Shown one piece after another: positions 1-5,342 of a DNA stretch of 26,208 nt. The DNA comes from a virus. Where the stretch lies: the IMG/VR virus record IMGVR_UViG_3300018428_000153, positions 1-26,208 of that record. One strand, written 5' to 3'. How positions within the stretch are numbered: the first letter of the stretch is position 1; the number at the start of each line of letters is the position of its first letter. The position numbers were made by a program, and so were the translations under genes. The notes under the pieces were generated by a model that worked only from the letters and a program-made list of their open reading frames with translations, ran no database searches and was not told where the DNA came from.

Positions 1-5
1 GGCAT

Positions 6-52
6 ATGATAGATACATATGATAGCTATCTATGATAGCTAGCCGATGATAG
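6..52. repeat. four ATGATAG iterons
   Basis: ATGATAG occurs at 6-12, 19-25, 32-38 and 46-52, with starts 13, 13 and 14 bases apart. The near-constant spacing looks like an iteron array or a regulator binding array. It starts at the window edge and may extend further left. The same core in the opposite orientation (CTATCA) occurs in pairs upstream of two later promoters. Confidence 0.7.
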
Positions 53-53
53 A

Positions 54-75
54 TTTTGTTCTCCTTTTGTTCTCC
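54..75. repeat. tandem 11-bp repeat
   Basis: TTTTGTTCTCC is repeated exactly at 54-64 and 65-75, immediately before the first copy of the 15-bp palindrome. One copy per helical turn would place both on the same DNA face. Function unknown; it is part of the leftmost control region. Confidence 0.75.
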
Positions 76-76
76 T

Positions 77-91
77 TGTCTCATTGAGACA
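77..91. repeat. 15-bp palindrome, copy 1
   Basis: TGTCTCATTGAGACA, seven-base arms around one central base. It lies between the 11-bp tandem repeats and the DnaA-box duplication, upstream of the first promoter. It is the only copy upstream of a promoter rather than downstream of one. Confidence 0.95.
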
Positions 92-99
92 TTCAAAAG

Positions 100-141
100 T
101 TATCCACAACTTTTTGTATTTTATCCACAACTTTTTGTATT
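100..141. promoter_or_regulatory. tandem 21-bp repeat with two DnaA boxes
   Basis: Positions 100-120 and 121-141 are identical 21-base units, each beginning with TTATCCACA, the consensus high-affinity DnaA box of E. coli (100-108 and 121-129). A 21-bp period is two helical turns, so both boxes face the same side. The -35 element of the first promoter begins 6 bases further on. The array could be a host DnaA-dependent origin or a DnaA-responsive control of early transcription. The sequence match is certain; binding is inferred. Confidence 0.8.
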
Positions 142-147
142 ATGGGT

Positions 148-175
148 TTGACATTCTAAGCAGAATATATATAAT
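148..175 (+). promoter_or_regulatory. sigma70-type promoter P1
   Basis: TTGACA (148-153), 16-base spacer, TATAAT (170-175): perfect -35 and -10 hexamers. It precedes the first gene (start 238), with a palindrome copy at 204-218 in the transcribed leader. As in T7, host RNA polymerase would make early transcripts from here. Confidence 0.85.
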
Positions 176-203
176 TATAATTGTAGAAGTAAATAATATA
201 AAC

Positions 204-218
204 TGTCTCATTGAGACA
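204..218. repeat. 15-bp palindrome, copy 2
   Basis: TGTCTCATTGAGACA in the leader downstream of P1, ending 19 bases before the ATG at 238 and just before the ribosome binding site AAAGGA. Confidence 0.95.
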
Positions 219-237
219 ATAACTGAAAGGAAAAATT

Positions 238-774
238 ATGACTACATTAAATAAAACAACTACTTTAATTCTTGAGATTGCAAAATATAAAGCAATTGGA
301 AGCCAATCAAAAGATAATGCTTCAACTAAATCTAATGAATTATTTGAAGCTTTAAAAGTAGAATCTCAAAATAATAAGCTTCACAATTTATCTGGAGCAG
401 AAATCGTTAATCAAGCTTTTGAATTAGCTTTTGAAAATGACTCAGAAAACGGATTTTTCGAAGATGGAAAAACGCCAGTTTGGTTGCGTACTATGAGAAG
501 TGCCATAGCTTACTGGGAATCTGAAAACAAAGAACCATTAAGAGAAATGAAATGCTCATTTACTGAGTTGAGAAAAGCTTACGATAATAAAAACAAAGAT
601 GATAACATTGAGCAACTTAAAAAAGTTTTTTCAATGTATATCAAAGACATCAAAAAGCTTTCTGATAAAGACAGAAAAACGGCAGTAAAAAATACAACTG
701 CTCAAATGGTGGCAATGCAAAAACAAATTGCAACATTGTTGCCAACTGAAGAAAAGCAGAAAAAAACTGCTTAA
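238..774 (+). CDS. hypothetical early protein, 178 aa
   Basis: I do not recognise this protein. It is the first gene after the strong promoter P1, with AAAGGA seven bases before its ATG, so it is probably among the earliest and most abundant products. The sequence is hydrophilic and helix-prone, with no signal peptide, membrane segment or cysteine cluster. The second half (residues 100-178) is rich in Lys, Asp and Gln, possibly a coiled coil, and the C-terminus is basic. It is flanked by palindrome copies on both sides (204-218 and 777-791) and followed by a terminator, so it forms a one-gene transcription unit. A host-takeover or DNA-binding role is possible, but nothing in the sequence proves it. 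Confidence 0.85.
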   Translation: MTTLNKTTTLILEIAKYKAIGSQSKDNASTKSNELFEALKVESQNNKLHNLSGAEIVNQAFELAFENDSENGFFEDGKTPVWLRTMRSAIAYWESENKEPLREMKCSFTELRKAYDNKNKDDNIEQLKKVFSMYIKDIKKLSDKDRKTAVKNTTAQMVAMQKQIATLLPTEEKQKKTA

Positions 775-776
775 TC

Positions 777-791
777 TGTCTCATTGAGACA
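777..791. repeat. 15-bp palindrome, copy 3
   Basis: TGTCTCATTGAGACA, two bases after the stop codon of the first gene and directly before the terminator hairpin. Confidence 0.95.
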
Positions 792-796
792 CGAAG

Positions 797-832
797 AAAA
801 GGCTAGGGAAATTTTCTCTAGCCTTTTTTTTT
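797..832 (+). terminator. intrinsic terminator after gene 1
   Basis: GGCTAG (801-806) pairs with CTAGCC (818-823), extended by A797-800 with the T run at 824-832. A stem followed by nine T residues is a classic Rho-independent terminator. Confidence 0.88.
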
Positions 833-845
833 GTCTAAAAAAAAT

Positions 846-864
846 CTATCACTTCGTTCTATCA
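846..864. repeat. paired CTATCA elements upstream of P2
   Basis: CTATCA at 846-851 and 859-864, starts 13 bases apart, the reverse complement of the TGATAG core of the array at 6-52. They lie about 30 bases upstream of the -35 box of P2. The surrounding bases resemble those upstream of P3 (AATCTATCACTTC in both), so they are likely a shared regulator site. Confidence 0.55.
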
Positions 865-892
865 TAATTCCATTCCTTGTGTTTTTGGTGGG

Positions 893-920
893 TTGACTTT
901 CTCTCAGTCTTTGCTATACT
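893..920 (+). promoter_or_regulatory. sigma70-type promoter P2
   Basis: TTGACT (893-898), 16-base spacer, TATACT (915-920). An inverted repeat, CTATAC with GTATAG (914-930), overlaps the -10 and start region. It drives the genes from 992. Spacer length and the GGGTTGACT context match P3. Confidence 0.8.
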
Positions 921-956
921 ATATGTATAGTGGGTATAGTACCTAAAAATAATAAC

Positions 957-971
957 TGTCTCATTGAGACA
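957..971. repeat. 15-bp palindrome, copy 4
   Basis: TGTCTCATTGAGACA in the leader of P2, ending 20 bases before the ATG at 992. The following bases (CTAACTAAAGG) are the same as after copy 6. Confidence 0.95.
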
Positions 972-991
972 CTAACTAAAGGGAGTAAAAA

Positions 992-1309
992 ATGGGAACT
1001 GTAATAAAATCAACTGCTAGTAAAAACCTTGGACTGAAAAGAAGTTGGGGTGGTGAAACATTTGGTGGTCAAACCATAAGTATTGTTAATCGTAAAACCA
1101 AGTTCAATAAAAAATTGAAGTCTGGTAAATGGAAACATCCTTTTGAATTCATAACAATTGATGATTCTATAAGATTAAATAAGCACCAAACAAAACTGCT
1201 TATCAAAATACTTCGCACTAAACTTGTAAGAAAAAAGTTAGCGAATGATTTAGATAAATGGGTTAAAGGTAAAGAAGAAGCAGACCACTCAGTAGATTGG
1301 TTAGGATAA
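992..1309 (+). CDS. hypothetical basic early protein, 105 aa
   Basis: Not recognised. A strong ribosome binding site (AAAGGGAG) precedes the ATG. The protein is strongly basic in residues 1-85 (many Lys and Arg) with a short acidic tail ending near DWLG. There are no cysteines, no membrane segments and no obvious enzyme motif. The basic, Gly-containing N-terminal half could bind nucleic acid, but this is only a charge argument. It is the first gene of the P2 transcript, followed by palindrome copy 5 and a small membrane protein gene. Confidence 0.8.
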   Translation: MGTVIKSTASKNLGLKRSWGGETFGGQTISIVNRKTKFNKKLKSGKWKHPFEFITIDDSIRLNKHQTKLLIKILRTKLVRKKLANDLDKWVKGKEEADHSVDWLG

Positions 1310-1316
1310 TATTAAC

Positions 1317-1331
1317 TGTCTCAATGAGACA
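1317..1331. repeat. 15-bp palindrome, copy 5
   Basis: TGTCTCAATGAGACA (central A) between two genes of the P2 unit. It abuts the AGGAG ribosome binding site of the gene at 1343, so a bound protein, or a hairpin in the RNA, could affect translation initiation as well as elongation. Confidence 0.95.
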
Positions 1332-1342
1332 AGGAGAAAAAA

Positions 1343-1612
1343 ATGACTAAATACGAAAGACAAGATTTAATATTTTGGAGTTTTATATTTTCAGCAATTA
1401 GTGGCTTAATAATTATGCCGTTATGGACTGCATTATATACTAATACATTATTTCCATATGACGGAACACAAGCAACTGAAGAAAGATTTTTTGGTTCGTT
1501 TATACTCATATGTGTATTGACTGCAACATTTATTTGTAGTACTGTTGTAGCAGTAGTTCATATGATTATTGCAATGTACGAACAACACAAGAATTCTAGC
1601 TGTGATGAATAG
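1343..1612 (+). CDS. small two-helix membrane protein
   Basis: 89 residues with two predicted membrane segments, about residues 8-30 and 50-75, joined by a short loop containing acidic residues. The tail (EQHKNSSCDE) is hydrophilic. The AGGAGAAAAAA ribosome binding site supports this ATG. Expected location is the inner membrane. Family not recognised; roles such as superinfection exclusion are typical for small early phage membrane proteins, but that is only a guess. It is followed by a strong terminator, so it ends the P2 unit. Confidence 0.8.
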   Translation: MTKYERQDLIFWSFIFSAISGLIIMPLWTALYTNTLFPYDGTQATEERFFGSFILICVLTATFICSTVVAVVHMIIAMYEQHKNSSCDE

Positions 1613-1640
1613 CTAGGGTATTTCCTCCCTTAAACTAAAG

Positions 1641-1673
1641 CCCTCAAGCAGAAATGCTTGGGGGTTTTTTTTT
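1641..1673 (+). terminator. intrinsic terminator with GAAA loop
   Basis: Ten-base-pair stem (1641-1650 with 1655-1664, one G-T pair) capped by a GAAA tetraloop and followed by nine T residues (1665-1673). It ends the P2 transcription unit. Confidence 0.93.
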
Positions 1674-1687
1674 GCCTTGTGCAAAAT

Positions 1688-1711
1688 CTATCACTTCAAT
1701 CACATCTATCA
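1688..1711. repeat. paired CTATCA elements upstream of P3
   Basis: CTATCA at 1688-1693 and 1706-1711, preceded by the same AAAATCTATCACTTC string found upstream of P2. Spacing is 18 bases here rather than 13. Probably the same regulatory element as at 846-864. Confidence 0.5.
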
Positions 1712-1743
1712 TTCCTTAAATTCCTTACCTTGTTCTAGGGGGG

Positions 1744-1771
1744 TTGACTTATCCCTAAACTATGGTATCCT
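1744..1771 (+). promoter_or_regulatory. sigma70-type promoter P3
   Basis: TTGACT (1744-1749) in a GGGGGGTTGACTT context, 16-base spacer, TATCCT (1766-1771) as a weaker -10. A perfect 14-bp palindrome TATAGTATACTATA lies at 1773-1786, about where transcription would start. It serves the genes from 1883. Confidence 0.7.
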
Positions 1772-1800
1772 ATATAGTATACTATAGTATTACTTTAGAA

Positions 1801-1830
1801 CTATGTACTACTATGTACTACTATGTATAT
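1801..1830. repeat. 10-bp tandem repeat in P3 leader
   Basis: CTATGTACTA at 1801-1810 and 1811-1820, with a partial third copy CTATGTATAT at 1821-1830. The one-helical-turn period between P3 and palindrome copy 6 suggests either slippage in A+T-rich DNA or a binding array. Confidence 0.8.
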
Positions 1831-1847
1831 ATATTATATTAATACTA

Positions 1848-1862
1848 TGTCTCATTGAGACA
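1848..1862. repeat. 15-bp palindrome, copy 6
   Basis: TGTCTCATTGAGACA, ending 20 bases before the ATG at 1883 in the P3 leader, followed by the same CTAACTAAAGG as copy 4. Confidence 0.95.
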
Positions 1863-1882
1863 CTAACTAAAGGAGAAGAAGT

Positions 1883-2116
1883 ATGAGAATACCAGACAAA
1901 CTACCTAATACTAAAACTATGAAACAAAAAGAAGAAGAACTAACTAAGGACTGTGTTCTTTGTGGTCTTAAAATTCCACCTGAGTTTGACCCAAATACTG
2001 GAGAGCCTTTTTGGTTTGGTGGACATAATCCTAGACCACTAGCTAACAATGGCAGATGTTGTGATGTCTGTAATCATACCAAAGTACTACCTGCTAGAGT
2101 ATTGGAGATGATGTAA
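1883..2116 (+). CDS. small zinc-binding protein
   Basis: 77 residues. Likely metal ligands are C24 and C27 (CVLC), H48 in a GGHNP motif, and C59, C60 and C63 (RCCDVC). The arrangement C-x2-C, G-H-N-P, C-C-x2-C followed by N-H/N-x-K-V-x-P-A-R is common in small phage proteins of unknown role and resembles a degenerate HNH or zinc-ribbon fold. I do not see a clear HNH catalytic set, so nuclease activity is not claimed. AAGGAG lies seven bases before the ATG. The stop codon overlaps the next start (TAATG), indicating translational coupling with the Gp88-like gene. Confidence 0.85.
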   Translation: MRIPDKLPNTKTMKQKEEELTKDCVLCGLKIPPEFDPNTGEPFWFGGHNPRPLANNGRCCDVCNHTKVLPARVLEMM

Positions 2117-2820
2117 TGACTGTTAATTATACTAGAGTAATGGAATGCGAGAAGCTACTTACTAGCACTAGTAAAATGCCTTGCGATTCCATAAGTATTG
2201 ATGCCAAGTTATGTCGTACTGGCTCAAAACTAGCAAAGTCTGAATGGACTCCTTGTTATGATTGTTATGCACTAGCAGGTAATTATTTATTTCCTAGTGT
2301 CAAAAACAAACAACAACGAGTCCTAGACTTTATGAATTCCGATGACTTTGTTGAAGTTATGGTCTGTCTCATTGAGACACGAACCTATTTCCGATGGTTT
2401 GACTCTGGAGATATTCAGAGTCAGAAAATGGCAAATGACATTCTTGACATATGCGAGAGAACTCCACATTGTCAGCATTGGCTACCAAGTAAAGAATACA
2501 AGGACTGGAGACAAGTCCTCAAAAAACGAAAGCTACCAAACAACCTTTGTTTGAGATTGTCTAGCCCACTTGCTAATCTACCACCACAACAAGATTTTAC
2601 ACACACAAGCACTACCTACACAGATGAAAAGTTTGTTTATGGGTTTATGTGTCCTGCTCATCTTCACAAAGAGAAGTATGGAGTGTATAGTTGTCGTAAC
2701 TGTCGTGCTTGTTGGGATTCAAATATTCCTAACATCTCATATATTCATCGTAACAAGAAAAAGAAAAGGAGTGAACCAAATGCAAAAACTAAATGTAGCA
2801 TTGTTGCAATCAATAATTGA
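2116..2820 (+). CDS. Gp88-like cysteine-rich phage protein
   Basis: 234 residues with twelve cysteines, including CYDC near residue 54 and CRNCRAC near 194-199. The central RWFDSGDIQS, followed about 20 residues on by a TPHCQHWLPSKEY stretch, resembles the phage Gp88 family (mycobacteriophage D29 gp88), whose biochemical role is unknown. The cysteine clusters suggest metal binding, and an iron-sulfur cluster is conceivable. Palindrome copy 7 lies inside the gene and is read as C-L-I-E-T (residues 84-88). The C-terminus is Lys/Arg-rich and overlaps the next gene by 41 bases. Family assignment is from memory of the motif and moderately sure. Confidence 0.75.
   Translation: MTVNYTRVMECEKLLTSTSKMPCDSISIDAKLCRTGSKLAKSEWTPCYDCYALAGNYLFPSVKNKQQRVLDFMNSDDFVEVMVCLIETRTYFRWFDSGDIQSQKMANDILDICERTPHCQHWLPSKEYKDWRQVLKKRKLPNNLCLRLSSPLANLPPQQDFTHTSTTYTDEKFVYGFMCPAHLHKEKYGVYSCRNCRACWDSNIPNISYIHRNKKKKRSEPNAKTKCSIVAINN
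2365..2379. repeat. 15-bp palindrome, copy 7
   Basis: TGTCTCATTGAGACA inside the Gp88-like gene, read in frame as C-L-I-E-T. First of the eight copies inside coding sequence. Confidence 0.95.
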
Positions 2821-3067
2821 AGAAATCAATATTAACATTGAGTATCCATATTGGACTATGTCCGATGGAACTGAAGACCTTTGCCAAGGCAGACTTGAGT
2901 TTGCCGTTGGTCTATTTCATACATTTACTAGAGACTTGCCAAGTAATCCATATATTGATATAGTAAATGAGATTATACAAAAACTAGATGCTGAAGAACA
3001 ACCTGACGAAGATATTGACTTCGATGAATTTCTGAAGTGTCTCAATGAGACAAAGGAGGTAAATTAA
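2780..3067 (+). CDS. hypothetical acidic protein, 95 aa
   Basis: Not recognised. I chose the ATG at 2780 because AAAGGAG stands just upstream and the longer reading frame has no supported start; this gives a 41-base overlap with the previous gene. The protein is acidic, with a DEDIDFDEF stretch near residues 77-85 and the palindrome-encoded C-L-N-E-T near the C-terminus. There are no membrane segments. Its stop overlaps the start of the next gene (TAATG), and palindrome copy 8 plus AAGGAGG lie in its last codons. It may partner with a neighbour, but function is unknown. Confidence 0.8.
   Translation: MQKLNVALLQSIIEEININIEYPYWTMSDGTEDLCQGRLEFAVGLFHTFTRDLPSNPYIDIVNEIIQKLDAEEQPDEDIDFDEFLKCLNETKEVN
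3038..3052. repeat. 15-bp palindrome, copy 8
   Basis: TGTCTCAATGAGACA in the last codons of the 95-aa gene (read C-L-N-E-T), directly abutting the AAGGAGG ribosome binding site of the gene at 3067. It is both coding and placed like an intergenic copy. Confidence 0.95.
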
Positions 3068-3573
3068 TGAATCTGTTCTTTTTACACAAAGTAGCAGGTA
3101 AGTGTGCAGAAGACCTATGCGACAAGCACATACCCAAGATGGTGTTGGAGACAGCCCAAATGCTGTCCACAGCCCATCACTATCATAATTCCGTACATAA
3201 AAATTCCGTGTACAAACGAGCATACGAAAACCACCCTACAACTAGGTGGGTGAGAAAGAACTGCCGTACATATGAATTTGCATATCGTTTGTTTCTTGAT
3301 TTGTTGCACGAGTATTTTGAACGATTCCATAAAGTACACAAATGCGACACACTTAGAAAATTCCTTGCACTCAATCCTTGTCCAGACGGAGATTGGGTTG
3401 ACCCACCACAATGTATGCCAGACGAATACAAGTGCGATGATACAGTAACTGCATATCGTAACTATTACATAAATGAAAAGGCACATTTTGCAAAGTGGAC
3501 AAGGAGTAAAATCCACAAGGGCAAACCACCCAAGTGGTTCATAACTGAAGAGGAGTTAGTTTACTGGTGTTAG
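3067..3573 (+). CDS. conserved phage protein, glycosylase-like candidate
   Basis: 168 residues. The arrangement K-H-x-x-K-M-V-L-E-x-A-Q (residues 20-31), a HPTTRWVR motif (56-63), a Y-x-x-R-F-x-K-x-H-K stretch, a MPDEY motif and a final AYRNYYxxEK is a recurring pattern in proteins of many marine T4-like and T7-like phages. Such proteins are sometimes annotated as pyrimidine dimer DNA glycosylase-like. I recognise the pattern but not a proven activity, so no gene symbol is given. A strong AAGGAGG ribosome binding site and TAATG coupling support the start. It is the last gene before promoter P4. Confidence 0.75.
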   Translation: MNLFFLHKVAGKCAEDLCDKHIPKMVLETAQMLSTAHHYHNSVHKNSVYKRAYENHPTTRWVRKNCRTYEFAYRLFLDLLHEYFERFHKVHKCDTLRKFLALNPCPDGDWVDPPQCMPDEYKCDDTVTAYRNYYINEKAHFAKWTRSKIHKGKPPKWFITEEELVYWC

Positions 3574-3580
3574 GTGCTAG

Positions 3581-3608
3581 TTGACTCCCTCATTGGTTGT
3601 GGTATAAT
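3581..3608 (+). promoter_or_regulatory. sigma70-type promoter P4
   Basis: TTGACT (3581-3586), 16-base spacer, TATAAT (3603-3608), in the only clear intergenic gap between 1883 and 6572. It would drive the helix-turn-helix gene at 3650 and the small genes after it. Unlike P1-P3 it has no palindrome in the leader; the nearest copy is 3710-3724, inside the gene. Confidence 0.85.
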
Positions 3609-3649
3609 AACTATAATAGCAATTTTAACTAAATAAAAGGAGATATATT

Positions 3650-4006
3650 ATGTTGCTAGAACCTACTACAAACAATCCTAAACAGTTAGATATGTTTAAG
3701 GATTCCCCTCGTCTCAATGAGACACCAAAAAGGCTAACCATAGGTGCTGACAAGTTACCAAAGCCTCAACCTCCAAAGAGAACTGGTAAGTATATGCATT
3801 ACTCTAAGTACTCAAAGTCTGAGCAGAAGAGAATTGTAGAATACTTTCTAGTTAATCAAGACAATGGAGTTAAGGTTGTAGAGTTAGCTAAATACTACTT
3901 CATCTCACTACCTACATTTTACAATTGGTTAAAAGATTGGAGAGATGGTAGATACATTGAGGATTCTATATATAACACAACTATTGCATTTAGGAGGTCA
4001 AGATGA
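3650..4006 (+). CDS. helix-turn-helix protein, putative DNA-binding
   Basis: 118 residues. Residues about 50-105 (KSEQKRIVEYFLV, then VVELAKYYFISLPTFYNWLKDW) look like a homeodomain-like or transposase orfA-like helix-turn-helix, with the second and third helices around ELAKYYF and SLPTFYNWL. The N-terminal 45 residues are Pro/Lys-rich and probably disordered. It has its own strong promoter (P4) and an AAGGAG ribosome binding site. A one-mismatch palindrome lies in codons 21-25 (R-L-N-E-T), which would allow autoregulation if this protein binds the palindrome. That link is inferred from context. It overlaps the next gene by four bases (ATGA). Confidence 0.8.
   Translation: MLLEPTTNNPKQLDMFKDSPRLNETPKRLTIGADKLPKPQPPKRTGKYMHYSKYSKSEQKRIVEYFLVNQDNGVKVVELAKYYFISLPTFYNWLKDWRDGRYIEDSIYNTTIAFRRSR
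3710..3724. repeat. 15-bp palindrome, copy 9 (one mismatch)
   Basis: CGTCTCAATGAGACA: the first base is C instead of T, so the encoded peptide is R-L-N-E-T. It lies in the 5' part of the helix-turn-helix gene, about 100 bases downstream of the -10 of P4. It is the only imperfect copy. Confidence 0.9.
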
Positions 4007-4323
4007 ATAATGCTCAACAAAGTATGAACTTGGCAAATGCTCATAGTCTTGAATTAAGTGGAGGGTTTGTGAAGACAAATGAAATAAAAAAAGGTCATAG
4101 AGTATTACTATCCAATGGGTGGTATGCGACTATGATGGACAATAAAAAAGGACAAACTAGACTTGCAATGGTAGAGGGTATCTACAAAGAAGCAGGTAGT
4201 GTTTATTCTCACGACATCGTTGCAGTAAGAGACAAGGACAATGAAGACTTATGGCATCTTGTTCAGCATACTGCATCACAAAAGAAACTTAGAGGTTGGA
4301 TTGAAGAACAATTTAACTCATAA
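4003..4323 (+). CDS. conserved small phage protein, 106 aa
   Basis: The segment from about residue 28 (GHRVLLSNGWYATMMDNKKG, then TRLAMVEGIYKEAGSVYSHDIVAV) looks like a small beta-barrel and resembles uncharacterised proteins in marine podoviruses and T4-like cyanophages. I can name no activity. AGGAGG precedes the ATG, which overlaps the stop of the helix-turn-helix gene (ATGA), so the two are translationally coupled. The C-terminus is basic and Gln-rich and overlaps the following gene by 23 bases if that gene starts at its TTG codon. Confidence 0.75.
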   Translation: MNNAQQSMNLANAHSLELSGGFVKTNEIKKGHRVLLSNGWYATMMDNKKGQTRLAMVEGIYKEAGSVYSHDIVAVRDKDNEDLWHLVQHTASQKKLRGWIEEQFNS

Positions 4324-4516
4324 GACTGAGATTACGATTCTCAGAAATATAGTACAAGGTTTGGCAGAGGACAATGCATATTTTGTTGGTCTTCTGTCTG
4401 ACCTTGCTACTGCTGTTGAAGATGAAGTTTTATCATCTGATATGAGTGTCTCAATGAGACAGTTGCTTGACGAAGTAAAAGAAGCAACACTAGATTATAA
4501 TAAACTAATTAACTAA
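4301..4516 (+). CDS. hypothetical helical protein, 71 aa (TTG start)
   Basis: Not recognised. No ATG fits near the 5' end of this reading frame except one deep inside the previous gene (4241). The TTG at 4301 has AGAGG five bases upstream and gives a minimal overlap, so I prefer it. The protein is mostly helical and acidic with heptad-like leucines. Palindrome copy 10 lies inside and, uniquely among coding copies, is read in the other open frame (S-V-S-M-R-Q). The start is uncertain. Confidence 0.6.
   Translation: MKNNLTHKTEITILRNIVQGLAEDNAYFVGLLSDLATAVEDEVLSSDMSVSMRQLLDEVKEATLDYNKLIN
4447..4461. repeat. 15-bp palindrome, copy 10
   Basis: TGTCTCAATGAGACA inside the 71-aa gene. It is the only coding copy not read as (C/R)-L-(I/N)-E-T, which shows the DNA word, not the peptide, is what is conserved. 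Confidence 0.95.
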
Positions 4517-4530
4517 AAGGATAAGAAAAA

Positions 4531-4698
4531 ATGGATATTATTGTACCAAATAAAGAAAATAACATAGACATCAATGAATATGTTGAGTATGATGAGGGTA
4601 ATAATATGAGAGTTTACTTCAAGAGAGACCAGTTTCTTGAAGATGCTCGAGAATACCTTAAAAATGAACATCAAGACTATGAAATAGTGGAGGTGTAA
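4531..4698 (+). CDS. hypothetical acidic protein, 55 aa
   Basis: Starts with MDIIVPNKEN and ends with EIVEV. AAAGGATAAGAAAAA supplies a ribosome binding site upstream of the ATG, and the gene fills the space between its neighbours exactly (14 bases before, one base after). The protein is acidic with no cysteines or membrane segments. The last codons contain the GTGGAGGTG that serves as ribosome binding site for the next gene. Function unknown. Confidence 0.7.
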   Translation: MDIIVPNKENNIDINEYVEYDEGNNMRVYFKRDQFLEDAREYLKNEHQDYEIVEV

Positions 4699-4699
4699 T

Positions 4700-5209
4700 A
4701 TGAATACATTTGACAAAGAACTACAACTTTCAAAATTAGAAAAAGAACAACTGATACAATATTACAAAGAAAAAACATTGCCAAGTTTTAAAGTAGATAA
4801 TGAAACACCTCAATATGAAAGCGATAACTTTTGGGATGGCATTCAATTTGACAAACGAATGTTTGACCTTTGTGTTTACTGGTCAGATTATAAGATTGTT
4901 TGTGTTGTGTATGAGTGCGACCCAACTGAAGATGATAATTGGACAACTAATATGACTGCTTGTTGGTATCTTAGTGATGAGGTCAAGATGACTAAAGTAA
5001 CTAAAGAAGATATCATATGGGCAAGTGGTCATTACTTAGGTGAACATTTGCCATCAGACTATGATGAGTGGGAAGAGGAAAAGATTGACGAATTCCTTGA
5101 AGCCAATGCTTGGGAGTATTTTGAATATGCAGACCCTAAATTTATATGGGAGCAAATTGAATCCCTAGCTTGGAGTATGAGACATTATGTAGGAGGTAAA
5201 GATGACTGA
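4700..5209 (+). CDS. hypothetical acidic, Trp-rich protein, 169 aa
   Basis: Not recognised. The protein is strongly acidic, with many Asp and Glu throughout (for example DYDEWEEEKIDEF near residues 119-131), and rich in Trp and Tyr. Such a composition is seen in DNA-mimic proteins that block host DNA-binding enzymes, such as T7 Ocr, but there is no sequence match I can claim and the idea rests on charge alone. GGAGG lies seven bases before the ATG. It overlaps the next small gene by eight bases. Confidence 0.75.
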   Translation: MNTFDKELQLSKLEKEQLIQYYKEKTLPSFKVDNETPQYESDNFWDGIQFDKRMFDLCVYWSDYKIVCVVYECDPTEDDNWTTNMTACWYLSDEVKMTKVTKEDIIWASGHYLGEHLPSDYDEWEEEKIDEFLEANAWEYFEYADPKFIWEQIESLAWSMRHYVGGKDD

Positions 5210-5342
5210 AAAACAATTTAATAAATGGCTAGACGATAATGCTAGTGTGCCTTGGGAAGAAGTACAAAACTTTAGTGATGAAGCAGGTACATCAGTATGG
5301 ATTAGATTTGATTTAAAAAAAGAGGAAGATGATGAAAGTTAA
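5202..5342 (+). CDS. hypothetical acidic protein, 46 aa
   Basis: Reads MTEKQFNKWLDDN at the N-terminus and ends EEDDES. AGGAGG is five bases before the ATG, inside the end of the previous gene, and the gene overlaps the next by 14 bases. The middle (VPWEEVQNFSDEAGTSVWIRFDL) looks like a short beta-rich domain. Function unknown; the tight overlap on both sides and the good ribosome binding site support it as a real gene. Confidence 0.65.
   Translation: MTEKQFNKWLDDNASVPWEEVQNFSDEAGTSVWIRFDLKKEEDDES

Noticed and set aside
1-60. Terminal repeat of the phage genome at the left edge
   Set aside because: No matching copy is in the window, and the left boundary is just where the window begins; terminal redundancy cannot be judged here.
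3115-3516. A 133-aa minus-strand gene
   Set aside because: It is antisense to the well-supported gene at 3067-3573; all clear genes are on the + strand, and no promoter or ribosome site supports it.
3067-3573. Firm assignment as a pyrimidine dimer glycosylase (DenV)
   Set aside because: The conserved pattern is shared with phage proteins sometimes given that name, but I cannot identify the catalytic residues of DenV, so it is kept as a conserved protein of unknown activity.
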